A stretch of DNA of 37,281 bases from IMG/VR virus record IMGVR_UViG_3300030522_000010, positions 1-37,281 of that record, one strand, 5' to 3'. Position 1 is the stretch's first letter; every line of letters starts with the position of its first letter. Source of the stretch: a virus. Positions 1 to 6,080 of the stretch are shown here, piece after piece. The translations under genes and the position numbers were made by a program. Below the pieces are notes generated by a model that was not told the origin of the DNA, ran no database searches, and saw only the letters and a list, made by a program, of their open reading frames with translations.

Positions 1-23
1 CCGGAAGCGCCTCCCTGCTGAAT

Positions 24-46
24 CTTCGCGACCGATTTGATCCAAA
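24..46 (+). repeat. Left outer transposase end site (L1-like)
   Basis: The site contains the 11-bp core TTTGATCCAAA (36-46) preceded by CTTCGCG (24-30). The reverse complement of 37231-37253 has the same CTTCGCG-N3-GATTTGATCCAAA arrangement, with 20 of 23 positions identical. Paired inverted sites at the extreme ends of a Mu-like genome are where the transposase is expected to bind. The exact cleavage point outside the site is not obvious: no matching TG/CA termini are visible. Confidence 0.75.
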
Positions 47-73
47 GCGTTAAGAGCCGGTAAGAAACGTTAA

Positions 74-89
74 CTGCTTGAAAAAGCAG
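74..89. other. Small hairpin in the left end
   Basis: CTGCTT and AAGCAG form a 6-bp stem around a GAAA loop. It lies just past the end of the leftward early operon and could stop leftward transcripts before they leave the phage. There is no clean U-run on either strand, so a terminator role is only possible. The rest of 1-185 holds the end sites and no gene that I can support. Confidence 0.3.
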
Positions 90-131
90 AACTTACAGTG
101 GTGAATTCAGGGAATCCAGCGGGCGGGGAGA

Positions 132-142
132 AATGATCCAAA
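132..142 (+). repeat. Left second end site (L2-like)
   Basis: AATGATCCAAA is a near copy of the 11-bp end core, in the same orientation as the sites at 36-46 and 173-183. It lies 96 bp inside the outer site. Mu also has three unevenly spaced sites at its left end, so this fits a transposase-binding array. Identity to the core is 10 of 11. Confidence 0.6.
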
Positions 143-160
143 TACGAGCGGTTGAGTGGC

Positions 161-181
161 AATTCTCAAAGGTTTGATCCA
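161..181 (+). repeat. Left inner end site (L3-like), 21-bp perfect inverted repeat
   Basis: These 21 bases (AATTCTCAAAGGTTTGATCCA) are the exact reverse complement of 37212-37232 at the other end of the window. The core TTTGATCC is at 173-180. A perfect 21-bp match between the two ends is strong evidence that both belong to one transposable element. Confidence 0.8.
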
Positions 182-185
182 TTTT

Positions 186-647
186 TTAAGAATTATTAGC
201 AGCAATCCGGTATACTGCCCACTGGCCATTCTTCCAAACCACATCGCATGGCTCTGTCAGTATTAACCCTTTATCCCCAATAGTCCATTTGCAGCCATTG
301 GCAATTGCCAATGCGGTCGCTAGCTCGCCCGTTGCCAGGTCGCCTTGAGCATGGCAATAACGATCTGGACTGGCTTCATAGCGGTTTACAACCGCGAGTG
401 CCCATTTTGCTACACTATCTCTGGAGGCTTCCAAAATAGGATGAACTTCAAATGGCTTTTCCGCAACATTCTCAGCAGGAGAATCCTTAATTTCAACTTC
501 TTCAACGTACCAGGACACATACCGGCCAGCTTTATGGGATGCCGCATTTAACTCTGCACGGTCTTTGCTAAACCAAGCCCCGATAATCGACTCATTCAGG
601 CTATTATCCGCCATAGTTTCGCATTCTTTGACGAGGTAGATTTTCAT
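186..647 (-). CDS. Hypothetical protein, last gene of the leftward operon
   Basis: A 153-residue soluble protein without a recognised catalytic motif. The N-terminal ~55 residues (MKIYLVKE, then IGAWFSKDRAEL, then YVEEVEI) have the beta-strand, 'sets of keyed-in residues', beta-strand look of small phage proteins that begin with a YxV strand and end with VEEVE. The C-terminal half is mixed helix and strand with a WKNGQW turn. It overlaps the upstream gene by 4 bases (ATGA at 644-647), so it is probably translationally coupled. Function unknown; its place beside the phage end is typical of accessory genes. Confidence 0.75.
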   Translation of the reverse strand: MKIYLVKECETMADNSLNESIIGAWFSKDRAELNAASHKAGRYVSWYVEEVEIKDSPAENVAEKPFEVHPILEASRDSVAKWALAVVNRYEASPDRYCHAQGDLATGELATALAIANGCKWTIGDKGLILTEPCDVVWKNGQWAVYRIAANNS

Positions 648-1132
648 TTAAAGAGATTGGGCTGTTTATCAGTTTTTTTCGGGAAGCGCGAGCGGCGTTT
701 CCCTGCTTTCAGGAGGGCATTCAGTTCTGCCAGGCGTTCTACCGTGGAATCTTCCTTGGGAGTGGAACCCCGGCCTTTCTGGATGCCCAGCATAGTGTTT
801 TCCAGGGTGTTCCGGATCGAAAGGCCCTCCGTGTAGTACTTATGGCCATGGTGGGTGATGTGTTGCTGTACGGCATGGAGGAAGTACCCCCCGAAAAATT
901 GGATCTTGGCCGTGGCGCCATGGCGTTTGATCGTCTGGATGATTTCCATTAAAATGGCCTGATACCGGGCCTGGGGAAGGCTTACCCCACGGCTGAAAAG
1001 GAAACTGGCCAGCTCTGTCAGGGCCTTTTTAAGGAGGGTTTGCTGCTGAAAATACCCCTTGGCATTATCGGGGTAGAACTGCCCGCGCAGCATCCGCAGC
1101 ATCTCATCCAGGAAGTCGGCCGGCGCATTCAT
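644..1132 (-). CDS. Hypothetical helical protein
   Basis: A 162-residue, mostly helical, basic protein. It has a long helical core (residues ~25-110) with FFGGYFLHAVQQH and HHGHKYYTEGL segments, and a Lys/Arg-rich C-terminus (KAGKRRSRFPKK) ending in NLFK. The basic tail could bind nucleic acid, but no known DNA-binding fold is evident. It overlaps the next gene by ATGA at 644-647 and the ASCH-like gene upstream by 4 bases (1129-1132), which supports the start. I do not recognise the family. Confidence 0.75.
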   Translation of the reverse strand: MNAPADFLDEMLRMLRGQFYPDNAKGYFQQQTLLKKALTELASFLFSRGVSLPQARYQAILMEIIQTIKRHGATAKIQFFGGYFLHAVQQHITHHGHKYYTEGLSIRNTLENTMLGIQKGRGSTPKEDSTVERLAELNALLKAGKRRSRFPKKTDKQPNLFK

Positions 1133-1488
1133 TTGAGGTAACTAAATTCGATCCGGGTGATGATGCTGGAAGGTTTGCATCCTTTGTGAGACTGACAGAA
1201 AAAGGAGACGAATTGTTCGGGAGATAGATTGGGAAAACCTTCCCTTCGGCATTCCTCCCGGCCATAATCCGGTTCTGAAATCATCCGGTCCAGCCGTTCG
1301 CGCCGGGCTTGCACGACCTTGATTTTTTTTAGTCGAACGACCCTTTCGCCGCGCTTCAGGCCCATGCACTTCCGGCAAGCCTGCAGGACGTCACCCGCCT
1401 TTAACGTCAGCCAGCCATTGCGGCGAGTAACATCCTTGGATTCATCCAGGATCTGCGGTTCGGTCATTGTGCAGGAGATATTTTTCAT
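1129..1488 (-). CDS. ASCH-like phage protein
   Basis: A 119-residue protein matching, from memory, a small phage family with an ASCH-like fold. It has an N-terminal MTEPQILDESKDVTRR segment, a LKAGD strand, CRKCMGLKRGERVVRL, and a C-terminal EECRREGFPNLSPEQFVSFF / HKGCKP / TRIEFSYL pattern. ASCH domains are PUA-related beta-barrels thought to bind RNA or modified nucleotides. The start at 1488 (ATG) was preferred to an upstream TTG at 1515 because MKNISCTMTEPQ matches where this family normally begins. No strong Shine-Dalgarno sequence is seen. The substrate is unknown; a role in RNA metabolism or counter-defence is speculation. Confidence 0.7.
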   Translation of the reverse strand: MKNISCTMTEPQILDESKDVTRRNGWLTLKAGDVLQACRKCMGLKRGERVVRLKKIKVVQARRERLDRMISEPDYGREECRREGFPNLSPEQFVSFFCQSHKGCKPSSIITRIEFSYLK

Positions 1489-1522
1489 GGGAATATTTCG
1501 CTTTCTGTAGTGCAATTACCAA

Positions 1523-2212
1523 ATGGCTGCAATCCCGACTCCAACGCCGATTCCAATCCCGACTCCTGATTTAACTCCGATAGCACAAACAATTCCCACA
1601 AGTGATCACCAAGTCGCACTAGAAATCCTTGAAAAAATAGATCATTTTTATTTCTCGGCATGGTCAATATTAATAGGAGCTCTGGGTGTTCTGGTCCTAG
1701 TTGGAGGCGTAATTATCCCTTTGATTACGATATTCGTCCAAAAACGGATTTTTCAGGTTGAAGAGGCGCGCCTTCTCAAATCTATTACGGATAAAATTGC
1801 CGAGGAAAAACAGGGGCTGATTGAACAGGTGAAAAGCGAATTGGCCGCGATGAAATCCGAGCACGAAAAAAAATTGCAGAGCGAGACAGACGACATGAGA
1901 GTTGGGATTTTTATGCTGCAATCTTCTTTTAACAGGAATCATGGTCACCTCGCACATGCCCTCCTTGACACCGCTCGAGCCATTGGACACGCGATGCGTT
2001 GTGGGAACCATGCCCAGGCGCAAGCGAACATGGTTGACTATAAAGAACTTCTGGGAGTAATGCCAAAATCTTCTATCGAGCAGGCGCAAAAGATGGATCC
2101 GCGCTTGGTCGATCTTGTGAAGAGGCTGAAAGAAAGAGACAAAGATGGAATCTACTTCAGTTTCCTTGAAGATATGGAAAAGGCCGAAACGGATGCAATG
2201 AAACGACCTTAG
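1523..2212 (+). CDS. Membrane-anchored coiled-coil protein, opposed to the operon (moron candidate)
   Basis: A 229-residue protein. It opens with a Pro/Thr/Ile-rich stretch of repeated PTP triplets (residues 4-20), then one strong transmembrane helix (about 48-72: WSILIGALGVLVLVGGVIIP), then a long charged coiled coil (about 75-130) and a helical C-terminus. The topology suggests a cytoplasmic coiled coil tethered to the inner membrane. It reads rightward inside a leftward operon, starts 34 bp from the ASCH-like start and converges on 2236-2610. No good ribosome site precedes the ATG. The opposite-strand frame across it looks like a shadow. Possible roles are superinfection exclusion or another lysogenic trait, not shown here. 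Confidence 0.65.
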   Translation: MAAIPTPTPIPIPTPDLTPIAQTIPTSDHQVALEILEKIDHFYFSAWSILIGALGVLVLVGGVIIPLITIFVQKRIFQVEEARLLKSITDKIAEEKQGLIEQVKSELAAMKSEHEKKLQSETDDMRVGIFMLQSSFNRNHGHLAHALLDTARAIGHAMRCGNHAQAQANMVDYKELLGVMPKSSIEQAQKMDPRLVDLVKRLKERDKDGIYFSFLEDMEKAETDAMKRP

Positions 2213-2235
2213 CCTGACGCATTCACCTCGTTCGC

Positions 2236-2610
2236 TCATCGTTTGATCTCCTCGAATTTAACCTCCCAAATTCGAGGCCCATCCGCTTCGACTAAATGGA
2301 GCGGTGTCTTGTCTTCGCCTCTCGCGTGCTTGAACATGATATCAAAACATTTTTCCCGCGTGTCGCTCTCAATCCTTTGCGATATGACCCGAAACTTTTC
2401 CGCCTTCGTCAGTGCCTCGTCGCGCTGTTTTTTGAGAATGGCGATGGTCTCTTTTTGGATGCCTTTGATTTCGTCGTTGATCAGTTGGATCTCGTTGTCC
2501 TGGTTGATTCTTTTGACCTCGTCATGGATGGAGAGGAAAAGAAATATTCCGGATACGATGCCAGCCAAGGTCAGCGACAATCCTCTTGAATGTTGATTGA
2601 GAGTGCTCAT
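2236..2610 (-). CDS. Small membrane protein with coiled coil
   Basis: A 124-residue protein with an N-terminal transmembrane helix (about 10-28: LSLTLAGIVSGIFLFLS), followed by a charged coiled coil (about 30-85) and a short C-terminal part with three beta-like segments (TPLHLVEADG, RIWEVKFEEI). It overlaps the upstream gene by 4 bases (2607-2610). Its architecture parallels the convergent neighbour at 1523-2212, and the two might interact in the membrane. A spanin-like role is conceivable from topology alone, but it lies far from the lysis genes. Family not recognised. Confidence 0.7.
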   Translation of the reverse strand: MSTLNQHSRGLSLTLAGIVSGIFLFLSIHDEVKRINQDNEIQLINDEIKGIQKETIAILKKQRDEALTKAEKFRVISQRIESDTREKCFDIMFKHARGEDKTPLHLVEADGPRIWEVKFEEIKR

Positions 2611-2957
2611 AACAGCCTCCGTTCCAAAATTCGGACGCTGACAACCATGCCCTCAATCCAGTCGTCGCCCTCATTTTCTTCGTCTTCGCAAAGCAGGCTT
2701 CCCCCTTTGTTGTTTTTCAGTTTCATGAAGGTTACGCCGCGATTATCTACTGGGAGCATCTGATAGACGTATCCCGGAGCGGCCTCCAGAATCTTTAAGC
2801 CTTCCGTGTTGCCAACAATTTCGACTACAAATTTTCCAATATAATCCCACATTTGGACGATGACTTCCACGCGGTGTTTTGATTCGAAATTACTGGGTTT
2901 GTAATGCATCCAGGCGGTGCATTTTTTAGGTGTAATGTTTTTAATTTTCTTGGGCAT
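2607..2957 (-). CDS. Hypothetical protein
   Basis: A 116-residue, probably beta-rich soluble protein. Notable segments are HRVEVIVQMWDYIGKFVVEIVG in the middle, an acidic patch CEDEENEGDDW (residues ~91-101), and a basic MPKKIKNITPKK start. It sits in the leftward operon between the small membrane protein and the 62-residue protein. Nothing in it suggests an enzymatic site and I do not recognise the family. Confidence 0.65.
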   Translation of the reverse strand: MPKKIKNITPKKCTAWMHYKPSNFESKHRVEVIVQMWDYIGKFVVEIVGNTEGLKILEAAPGYVYQMLPVDNRGVTFMKLKNNKGGSLLCEDEENEGDDWIEGMVVSVRILERRLL

Positions 2958-2975
2958 TTTGGTTTCTTCTGAGGG

Positions 2976-3164
2976 TTAAAGTGGAAGGGAGAGCTGTCCT
3001 GGTTTTGTCTGAACCGGTAGAGACTTCATTTCCTGGCGAATCTTTTCGACGATGGGCGAGATGCGCCGGGGTTGGACCGGCTTTGCCACCTGGCGCCAGA
3101 ATTTCGGGCGGCTGGTGAACTTTGTTCCATCATCGCCTTTGAGGTCATAGATGCGCTGGGTCAT
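2976..3164 (-). CDS. Small hypothetical protein
   Basis: A 62-residue basic protein (YDLKGDDGTKFTSRPKFWRQVAKPVQ..., ending in GQLSLPL). It starts two bases beyond the stop of the DUF6745 gene, a spacing that supports a genuine operon member. No domain is recognised. The final LSLPL could be a short peptide motif, but I have no evidence for a partner. Confidence 0.6.
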   Translation of the reverse strand: MTQRIYDLKGDDGTKFTSRPKFWRQVAKPVQPRRISPIVEKIRQEMKSLPVQTKPGQLSLPL

Positions 3165-3166
3165 AT

Positions 3167-4354
3167 TCAGGTCTGATGGGTCAGCACGTAATCTTCACCG
3201 CGCTTTCCAGCGGTGGACGCCACGGCATTGCGGGCGGTCATGTCCTGAGGTTTTTGCTTGGCCATCCATTCCCGCTTTTTCTCCTGTGACCATTCGCCAG
3301 GAGGCAGAGGGCGCAGTTGCGGATCCACGCGCAGGAAATAATCCTTGAATGTGCCATCTGGTTCCGCTGTGGAATTAACCACCTCGACCATTACCAGCGG
3401 TTCATCGCCCGGCTGCTCTTTGAGCCAGAGCTTTCCGTAGTCGTCGGAATGGACGAGCTTTGCCCCAGATTCCTTGATGTAACGATCCATGCCGAACTTC
3501 TCAACCATGACCCGCCGCACCTCGGCATTGCGCTCCTTCTCGATCTGCGAAACCTTAATCGTTTCCGGTTCCTCGGCGATCTGCTGGGTGATCCGCACCC
3601 CGCGATGGAAGAAATATTTTTCCTCCGTGTTGGGCCAGTAAACGGCGGGCGCTCCAACAGCATGCAAGCGCGAGCGGTCGTCGATTCCTAATACCGGCCG
3701 CTCCACTGCAATAACGCTATCGGGGGTGATCCAGTAGAGCCACAAACCCGCTTCGAAAGCATCGAGCATCGGCCGCTCGATTTCTCCGAATTTGCGGACC
3801 GCAGCGGGCGCTCCCGGCAGCGACCCAACGGCGGCCCTGGCGGCGTCCCAGGCGGCGTCCCTGGCGGCGTCCCAGGCGGCGTCCCAGGCGGCGTCCCAGG
3901 CGGCGTCCCTGGCGGCGGCCCATGCGGCGTCCCTGGCGGCGGCCCTGGCGGCGTCCCAGGCGGCGTCCCTGGCGGCGTCCCAGGCGGCGTCCCTGGCGGC
4001 GGCCCAGGCGGCGTCCCTGGCGGCGGCCCTGGCGGCGTCCCAGGCGGCGTCCCTGGCGGCGTCCCTGGCGGCGTCCCAGGCGGCGTCCCTGGCGGCGGCC
4101 CAGGCGGCGTCCCAGGCGGCGGCCCTGGCGGCGGCCTGGCCGCGACTATGGCACAGCTCGATGACGTATTTAAAACCGTCACCAAAATTCGGGCGCCAGA
4201 TGAACTGGCGCCCGGGCTGACCCAGCAGCTCAAGGTGCGCGTTTACTGAATCCTCGATTCGTTTCCGATTCTTGGCCGGTACGGGCGTGGAATAATCCAG
4301 CGCTTTCAACCGATCAATGATCGCCTGCGTTGTTGGGGGGAACGCGGTAGCCAT
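3167..4354 (-). CDS. DUF6745-family protein with long alanine-rich tetrapeptide repeat
   Basis: A 395-residue protein. The N-terminal ~70 residues and the C-terminal ~215 residues match what I recall of DUF6745: conserved-looking parts are LELLGQPGRQFIW, LHAVGAPAVYWPN, FFHRGVRI, NAEVRRVMVEKFGMDRYI, and MVEVVNSTAEPDG followed by YFLRV. Between them, residues ~73-175 are about 25 four-residue units of the form [A/D]-A-A-[R/W], encoded by a 12-nt tandem repeat. The ATG at 4352-4354 was chosen because MATAFPPTTQAI lies directly after the stop of the upstream gene (4356-4358); a longer frame to 4444 would overlap that gene extensively. The function of DUF6745 is unknown to me. Its partner upstream (4356-4682) is also a conserved family of unknown role. 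Confidence 0.8.
   Translation of the reverse strand: MATAFPPTTQAIIDRLKALDYSTPVPAKNRKRIEDSVNAHLELLGQPGRQFIWRPNFGDGFKYVIELCHSRGQAAARAAAWDAAWAAARDAAWDAARDAARDAAWDAARAAARDAAWAAARDAAWDAARDAAWDAARAAARDAAWAAARDAAWDAAWDAAWDAARDAAWDAARAAVGSLPGAPAAVRKFGEIERPMLDAFEAGLWLYWITPDSVIAVERPVLGIDDRSRLHAVGAPAVYWPNTEEKYFFHRGVRITQQIAEEPETIKVSQIEKERNAEVRRVMVEKFGMDRYIKESGAKLVHSDDYGKLWLKEQPGDEPLVMVEVVNSTAEPDGTFKDYFLRVDPQLRPLPPGEWSQEKKREWMAKQKPQDMTARNAVASTAGKRGEDYVLTHQT
3830..4140. repeat. 12-nt GC-rich minisatellite (about 25 units)
   Basis: On the + strand this is a run of GGCGGCG[T/G]CCC[A/T]-type 12-mers. On the coding (-) strand each unit encodes four residues, with two variable positions: GAC or GCC (Asp/Ala) and TGG or AGG (Trp/Arg). 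A seven-unit (84-nt) block is duplicated almost exactly (units 9-15 and 16-22, differing in one unit), which points to expansion by slippage or unequal recombination. Nearly all six frames stay open across it, giving long low-complexity shadow ORFs. Confidence 0.95.
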
Positions 4355-4355
4355 A

Positions 4356-4682
4356 TCAATCTTGAACGTTGCGGATTTCCTCGGGGCTGTATTCGCGCTG
4401 GATGTCCACCTTGTAGAATCCGGGATCCAGCAGGATCGGGGCATGCTCTTCGTGCGTGAGCGCCGCGATCGCTTCCGCGACCTCGATGTAGGTGGCCTGA
4501 GTCTCGGGATGGCGAAACACTTTCACCTTCCCTTTGTGGATCGCGTGGTGATGGCCGGTGACTTCGCCGTAGGCGAGCACCACCTTACCTTTCACGCGCT
4601 GATTTTTGACGCCCTTCGGCAGCTTATCGATACGCTCCAAGAGCACATCACCTTGACGGAACAACTTTGGTTTATTTTGCAT
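4356..4682 (-). CDS. Conserved RQGDVLL-type small beta protein
   Basis: A 108-residue protein of a family I recognise by sequence but not by function: FRQGDVLLERIDKLPKG, VLAYGEVTGHHHAI, a strand-rich middle, LTHEEHAPILLDPGFY and finally REYSPEEIRNVQD. The His cluster in GHHH and the HEEH motif are typical of the family, and a metal or ligand role is conceivable. A strong ribosome site (AGAAGGAG, 6-7 bases before the ATG) precedes it, as expected for the first gene of a transcript or translational unit after the 4683-4995 gap. The DUF6745 gene follows at once. Confidence 0.75.
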   Translation of the reverse strand: MQNKPKLFRQGDVLLERIDKLPKGVKNQRVKGKVVLAYGEVTGHHHAIHKGKVKVFRHPETQATYIEVAEAIAALTHEEHAPILLDPGFYKVDIQREYSPEEIRNVQD

Positions 4683-4738
4683 GCTGACTCCTTCTTTTTT
4701 GGGTTTATTTCGAGTTTCTAACGGGGTAAGATGGCTCC

Positions 4739-4909
4739 ATGATCGATTCGATCCTGGTTGGTAAAATCCTGTTGGCCGTTTTGGCCGTTGTTATTGGGCT
4801 GCTCCTGCTGGAGCTGCTGATTAAGGTTATTTGTTTTGCGCTCGGAACCCTCATTTTGATCAAGGGAGTTAGGAGTTTTTACGGCCGGCAGCTTCGCAGC
4901 TGCCGTTAA
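4739..4909 (+). CDS. Possible 56-residue hydrophobic membrane protein
   Basis: A short + strand frame, MIDSILVGKILLAVLAVV followed by GLLLLELLIKVICFALGTLILIKGV and a basic tail (RSFYGRQLRSCR). It predicts one long or two short membrane helices with positive residues at the C-terminus. The only competing frame on the - strand is a Gln/Asn-rich string, which is what the complement of Leu codons produces, so that frame is probably the shadow. The ribosome site is weak. It reads against the operon, like 1523-2212. It fills most of the otherwise gene-free 4683-4995. Confidence 0.45.
   Translation: MIDSILVGKILLAVLAVVIGLLLLELLIKVICFALGTLILIKGVRSFYGRQLRSCR
4886..4905. other. Hairpin at the end of the small membrane ORF
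   Basis: CGGCAGCT and AGCTGCCG form a perfect 8-bp stem with a TCGC loop, overlapping the last codons of the 4739-4909 frame. The short TTAAAA that follows is a poor U-run. Together with the hairpin at 4915-4947 it may act as a transcription barrier in this gap. Confidence 0.45.
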
Positions 4910-4914
4910 AATTG

Positions 4915-4947
4915 AGCACTTCAGCTGTCCAAACCGGCTGAAGTGCT
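4915..4947. terminator. Long hairpin, possible terminator
   Basis: AGCACTTCAGC and GCTGAAGTGCT make a perfect 11-bp stem with an 11-base loop. On the - strand it is followed by CAATTTTAA, a weak U-stretch, placing it just downstream of the 4996-5265 gene. It may end or attenuate the leftward transcript before the accessory genes, or protect the 3' end of the + strand ORF. No other copy was noticed. Confidence 0.45.
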
Positions 4948-4995
4948 TGGCCCGCTGATGGACGTTCTTGAAGATGGAAAAGCAGCGGCGCATAA

Positions 4996-5265
4996 TCAGT
5001 CGATTGGGCCCCGTCCGATTTCTTCCCGCATTCTTAGGCCGAGATCGGTGATGGTCTTGCGAAGCGCGGCCACCAGGCGCTTGCGCGGCCGCTTCACATT
5101 CGTTTCCGCTATCCAGGCCGCGCGGATCTGCGGGAGATCGTTCCAAGTGGCTGCTTGCAGATTGCGTTTGCACCAGCTCACGTCGTAGCGACGATAGAAC
5201 CAACCCGCCTTGCGGCGACGCTGACAGTTTCGGACGTATTCCGTAGTAGATAGTTTTGAATTCAC
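4996..5265 (-). CDS. Small basic hypothetical protein
   Basis: An 89-residue, strongly basic protein (KLSTTEYVRNCQRRRKAGWF, then ANVKRPRKRLVAALRKTITDLG-type helix). The start is a GTG at 5263-5265 that overlaps the upstream stop as GTGA, with an AAGGAG ribosome site 10 bases upstream; the frame open to 5346 carries an implausible extra segment. The basic helical content suggests nucleic-acid binding, but no named domain is recognised. It is the last gene before the 4683-4995 gap. Confidence 0.6.
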   Translation of the reverse strand: MNSKLSTTEYVRNCQRRRKAGWFYRRYDVSWCKRNLQAATWNDLPQIRAAWIAETNVKRPRKRLVAALRKTITDLGLRMREEIGRGPID

Positions 5266-5603
5266 AGCGGCATGACTCCTTGTCCGTTGTGGCGCTCGAT
5301 CAGGAGCGGCTTTTTGGTGAGTTGTTTGTGCCGACCGGCATCCCATTTTTTGATCTTCCGGATCTGGCTCAAGGAATGCCGCAGCATCTTGTGCTTGTAA
5401 GGCAGATATTCTGCCGTCGTCAGAAGTGACGTGTGCTTGTGTCCCTTTTTGCTGCTGACTGCGAAGTCATCCAGTAACCCGGGCCGGCGGTGGCTGGCTC
5501 TAAGGCTTCTTTGCGAAATGTGGAACCGCAGACAGATCTCCAGTGCAGGAACCCAGCGGGCCTCCAGCAAAAGGAATGCTTCGATCTGTGCGGCGAGAGT
5601 CAT
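5262..5603 (-). CDS. Winged-helix/HTH-like phage protein
   Basis: A 113-residue basic protein. Residues ~5-50 (IEAFLLLEARWVPALEICLRF, then ISQRSLRASHRRPGLL, then FAVSSKKGHKHTSLL) have the spacing of a winged helix: helix 2, recognition helix, and a wing ending in SSxKGHKH. The second half is Lys/His/Arg-rich. It probably binds DNA. It overlaps the next gene by GTGA (5262-5265) and sits 3 bases after the GemA-like gene. Family membership is inferred from pattern only. Confidence 0.6.
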   Translation of the reverse strand: MTLAAQIEAFLLLEARWVPALEICLRFHISQRSLRASHRRPGLLDDFAVSSKKGHKHTSLLTTAEYLPYKHKMLRHSLSQIRKIKKWDAGRHKQLTKKPLLIERHNGQGVMPL

Positions 5604-5606
5604 GAT

Positions 5607-6080
5607 TTAAAAGGGCCGTTCTCCGGCCACCGCCGTGGCGGCTTGGCGTTTCTCCGCGCGCACGCGGGCGCGTTTGTTGTTGACGAGGGCATCTCGGAGC
5701 AGCTCCAGCTGATGGGTGTCCAAATCCTCGGGATTGGCCTTGCTGAACATATGCCGGCACACCCGCTCGGCCTCGCCGACCAGGGCGACTTGCTGGATCC
5801 GGAATAACAGCCGCTTGCGTTCGCCGCCGTCGCCATCGATCACTTCCTGGGCCTGGATCTGCGTGGCGAGATCGCCCGGGCTGGCCAGCTGAGTGAACGC
5901 CGCGAAAACTTTGTCGATCTCGCGGTTGGTAAATTCCTTGTGGCTTTTGTCGTAGCCCAGAGCGGCGACGTGGACGGCATGGCGCTTCTCATCCAGATCC
6001 ACGGTCTGGCGCGTCCAGCCCTGTTCCGCGCAGGCGGCGGACCAGCGGCGCCAATAGCTGGCATTTTGTTTCGGGCTCAT
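5607..6080 (-). CDS. GemA-like (Mu gp16/DUF1018 type) regulator candidate
   Basis: A 157-residue protein. The region LDEKRHAVHVAALGYDKSHKEFTNREIDKVFAAF (written here as its start LDEKRH, middle ALGYDKSHKEFT and end EIDKVFAAF) resembles the GemA/DUF1018 core, in which a GKxSSKDLT-like loop is followed by a helix of the form ELDxVLxxL. GemA in Mu modulates host gene expression; a similar role is inferred. The C-terminus is a helical RxxLRDALVNNKRARVR region. The ATG at 6080 overlaps the upstream stop (ATGA, 6077-6080). The much longer open frame to 6266 is not credible, as it covers the upstream gene. Confidence 0.5.
   Translation of the reverse strand: MSPKQNASYWRRWSAACAEQGWTRQTVDLDEKRHAVHVAALGYDKSHKEFTNREIDKVFAAFTQLASPGDLATQIQAQEVIDGDGGERKRLLFRIQQVALVGEAERVCRHMFSKANPEDLDTHQLELLRDALVNNKRARVRAEKRQAATAVAGERPF

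Noticed and set aside
1697-2239. 180-residue - strand frame
   Set aside because: Antisense of the membrane/coiled-coil gene at 1523-2212; Phe/Arg/His-rich shadow composition.
3830-4140. CRISPR-like repeat array
   Set aside because: Units are contiguous 12-mers without spacers and lie inside a coding frame.
3688-4233. PPGT-, RRPW- and AASQ-type low-complexity frames on both strands
   Set aside because: All arise from reading the 12-nt minisatellite out of frame; only the DUF6745 frame has conserved flanks.
4718-5203. 161-residue - strand frame with a Gln/Asn-rich tail
   Set aside because: First half is a shadow of the 4996-5265 gene and the Gln-rich part is the antisense of a Leu-rich + strand frame.
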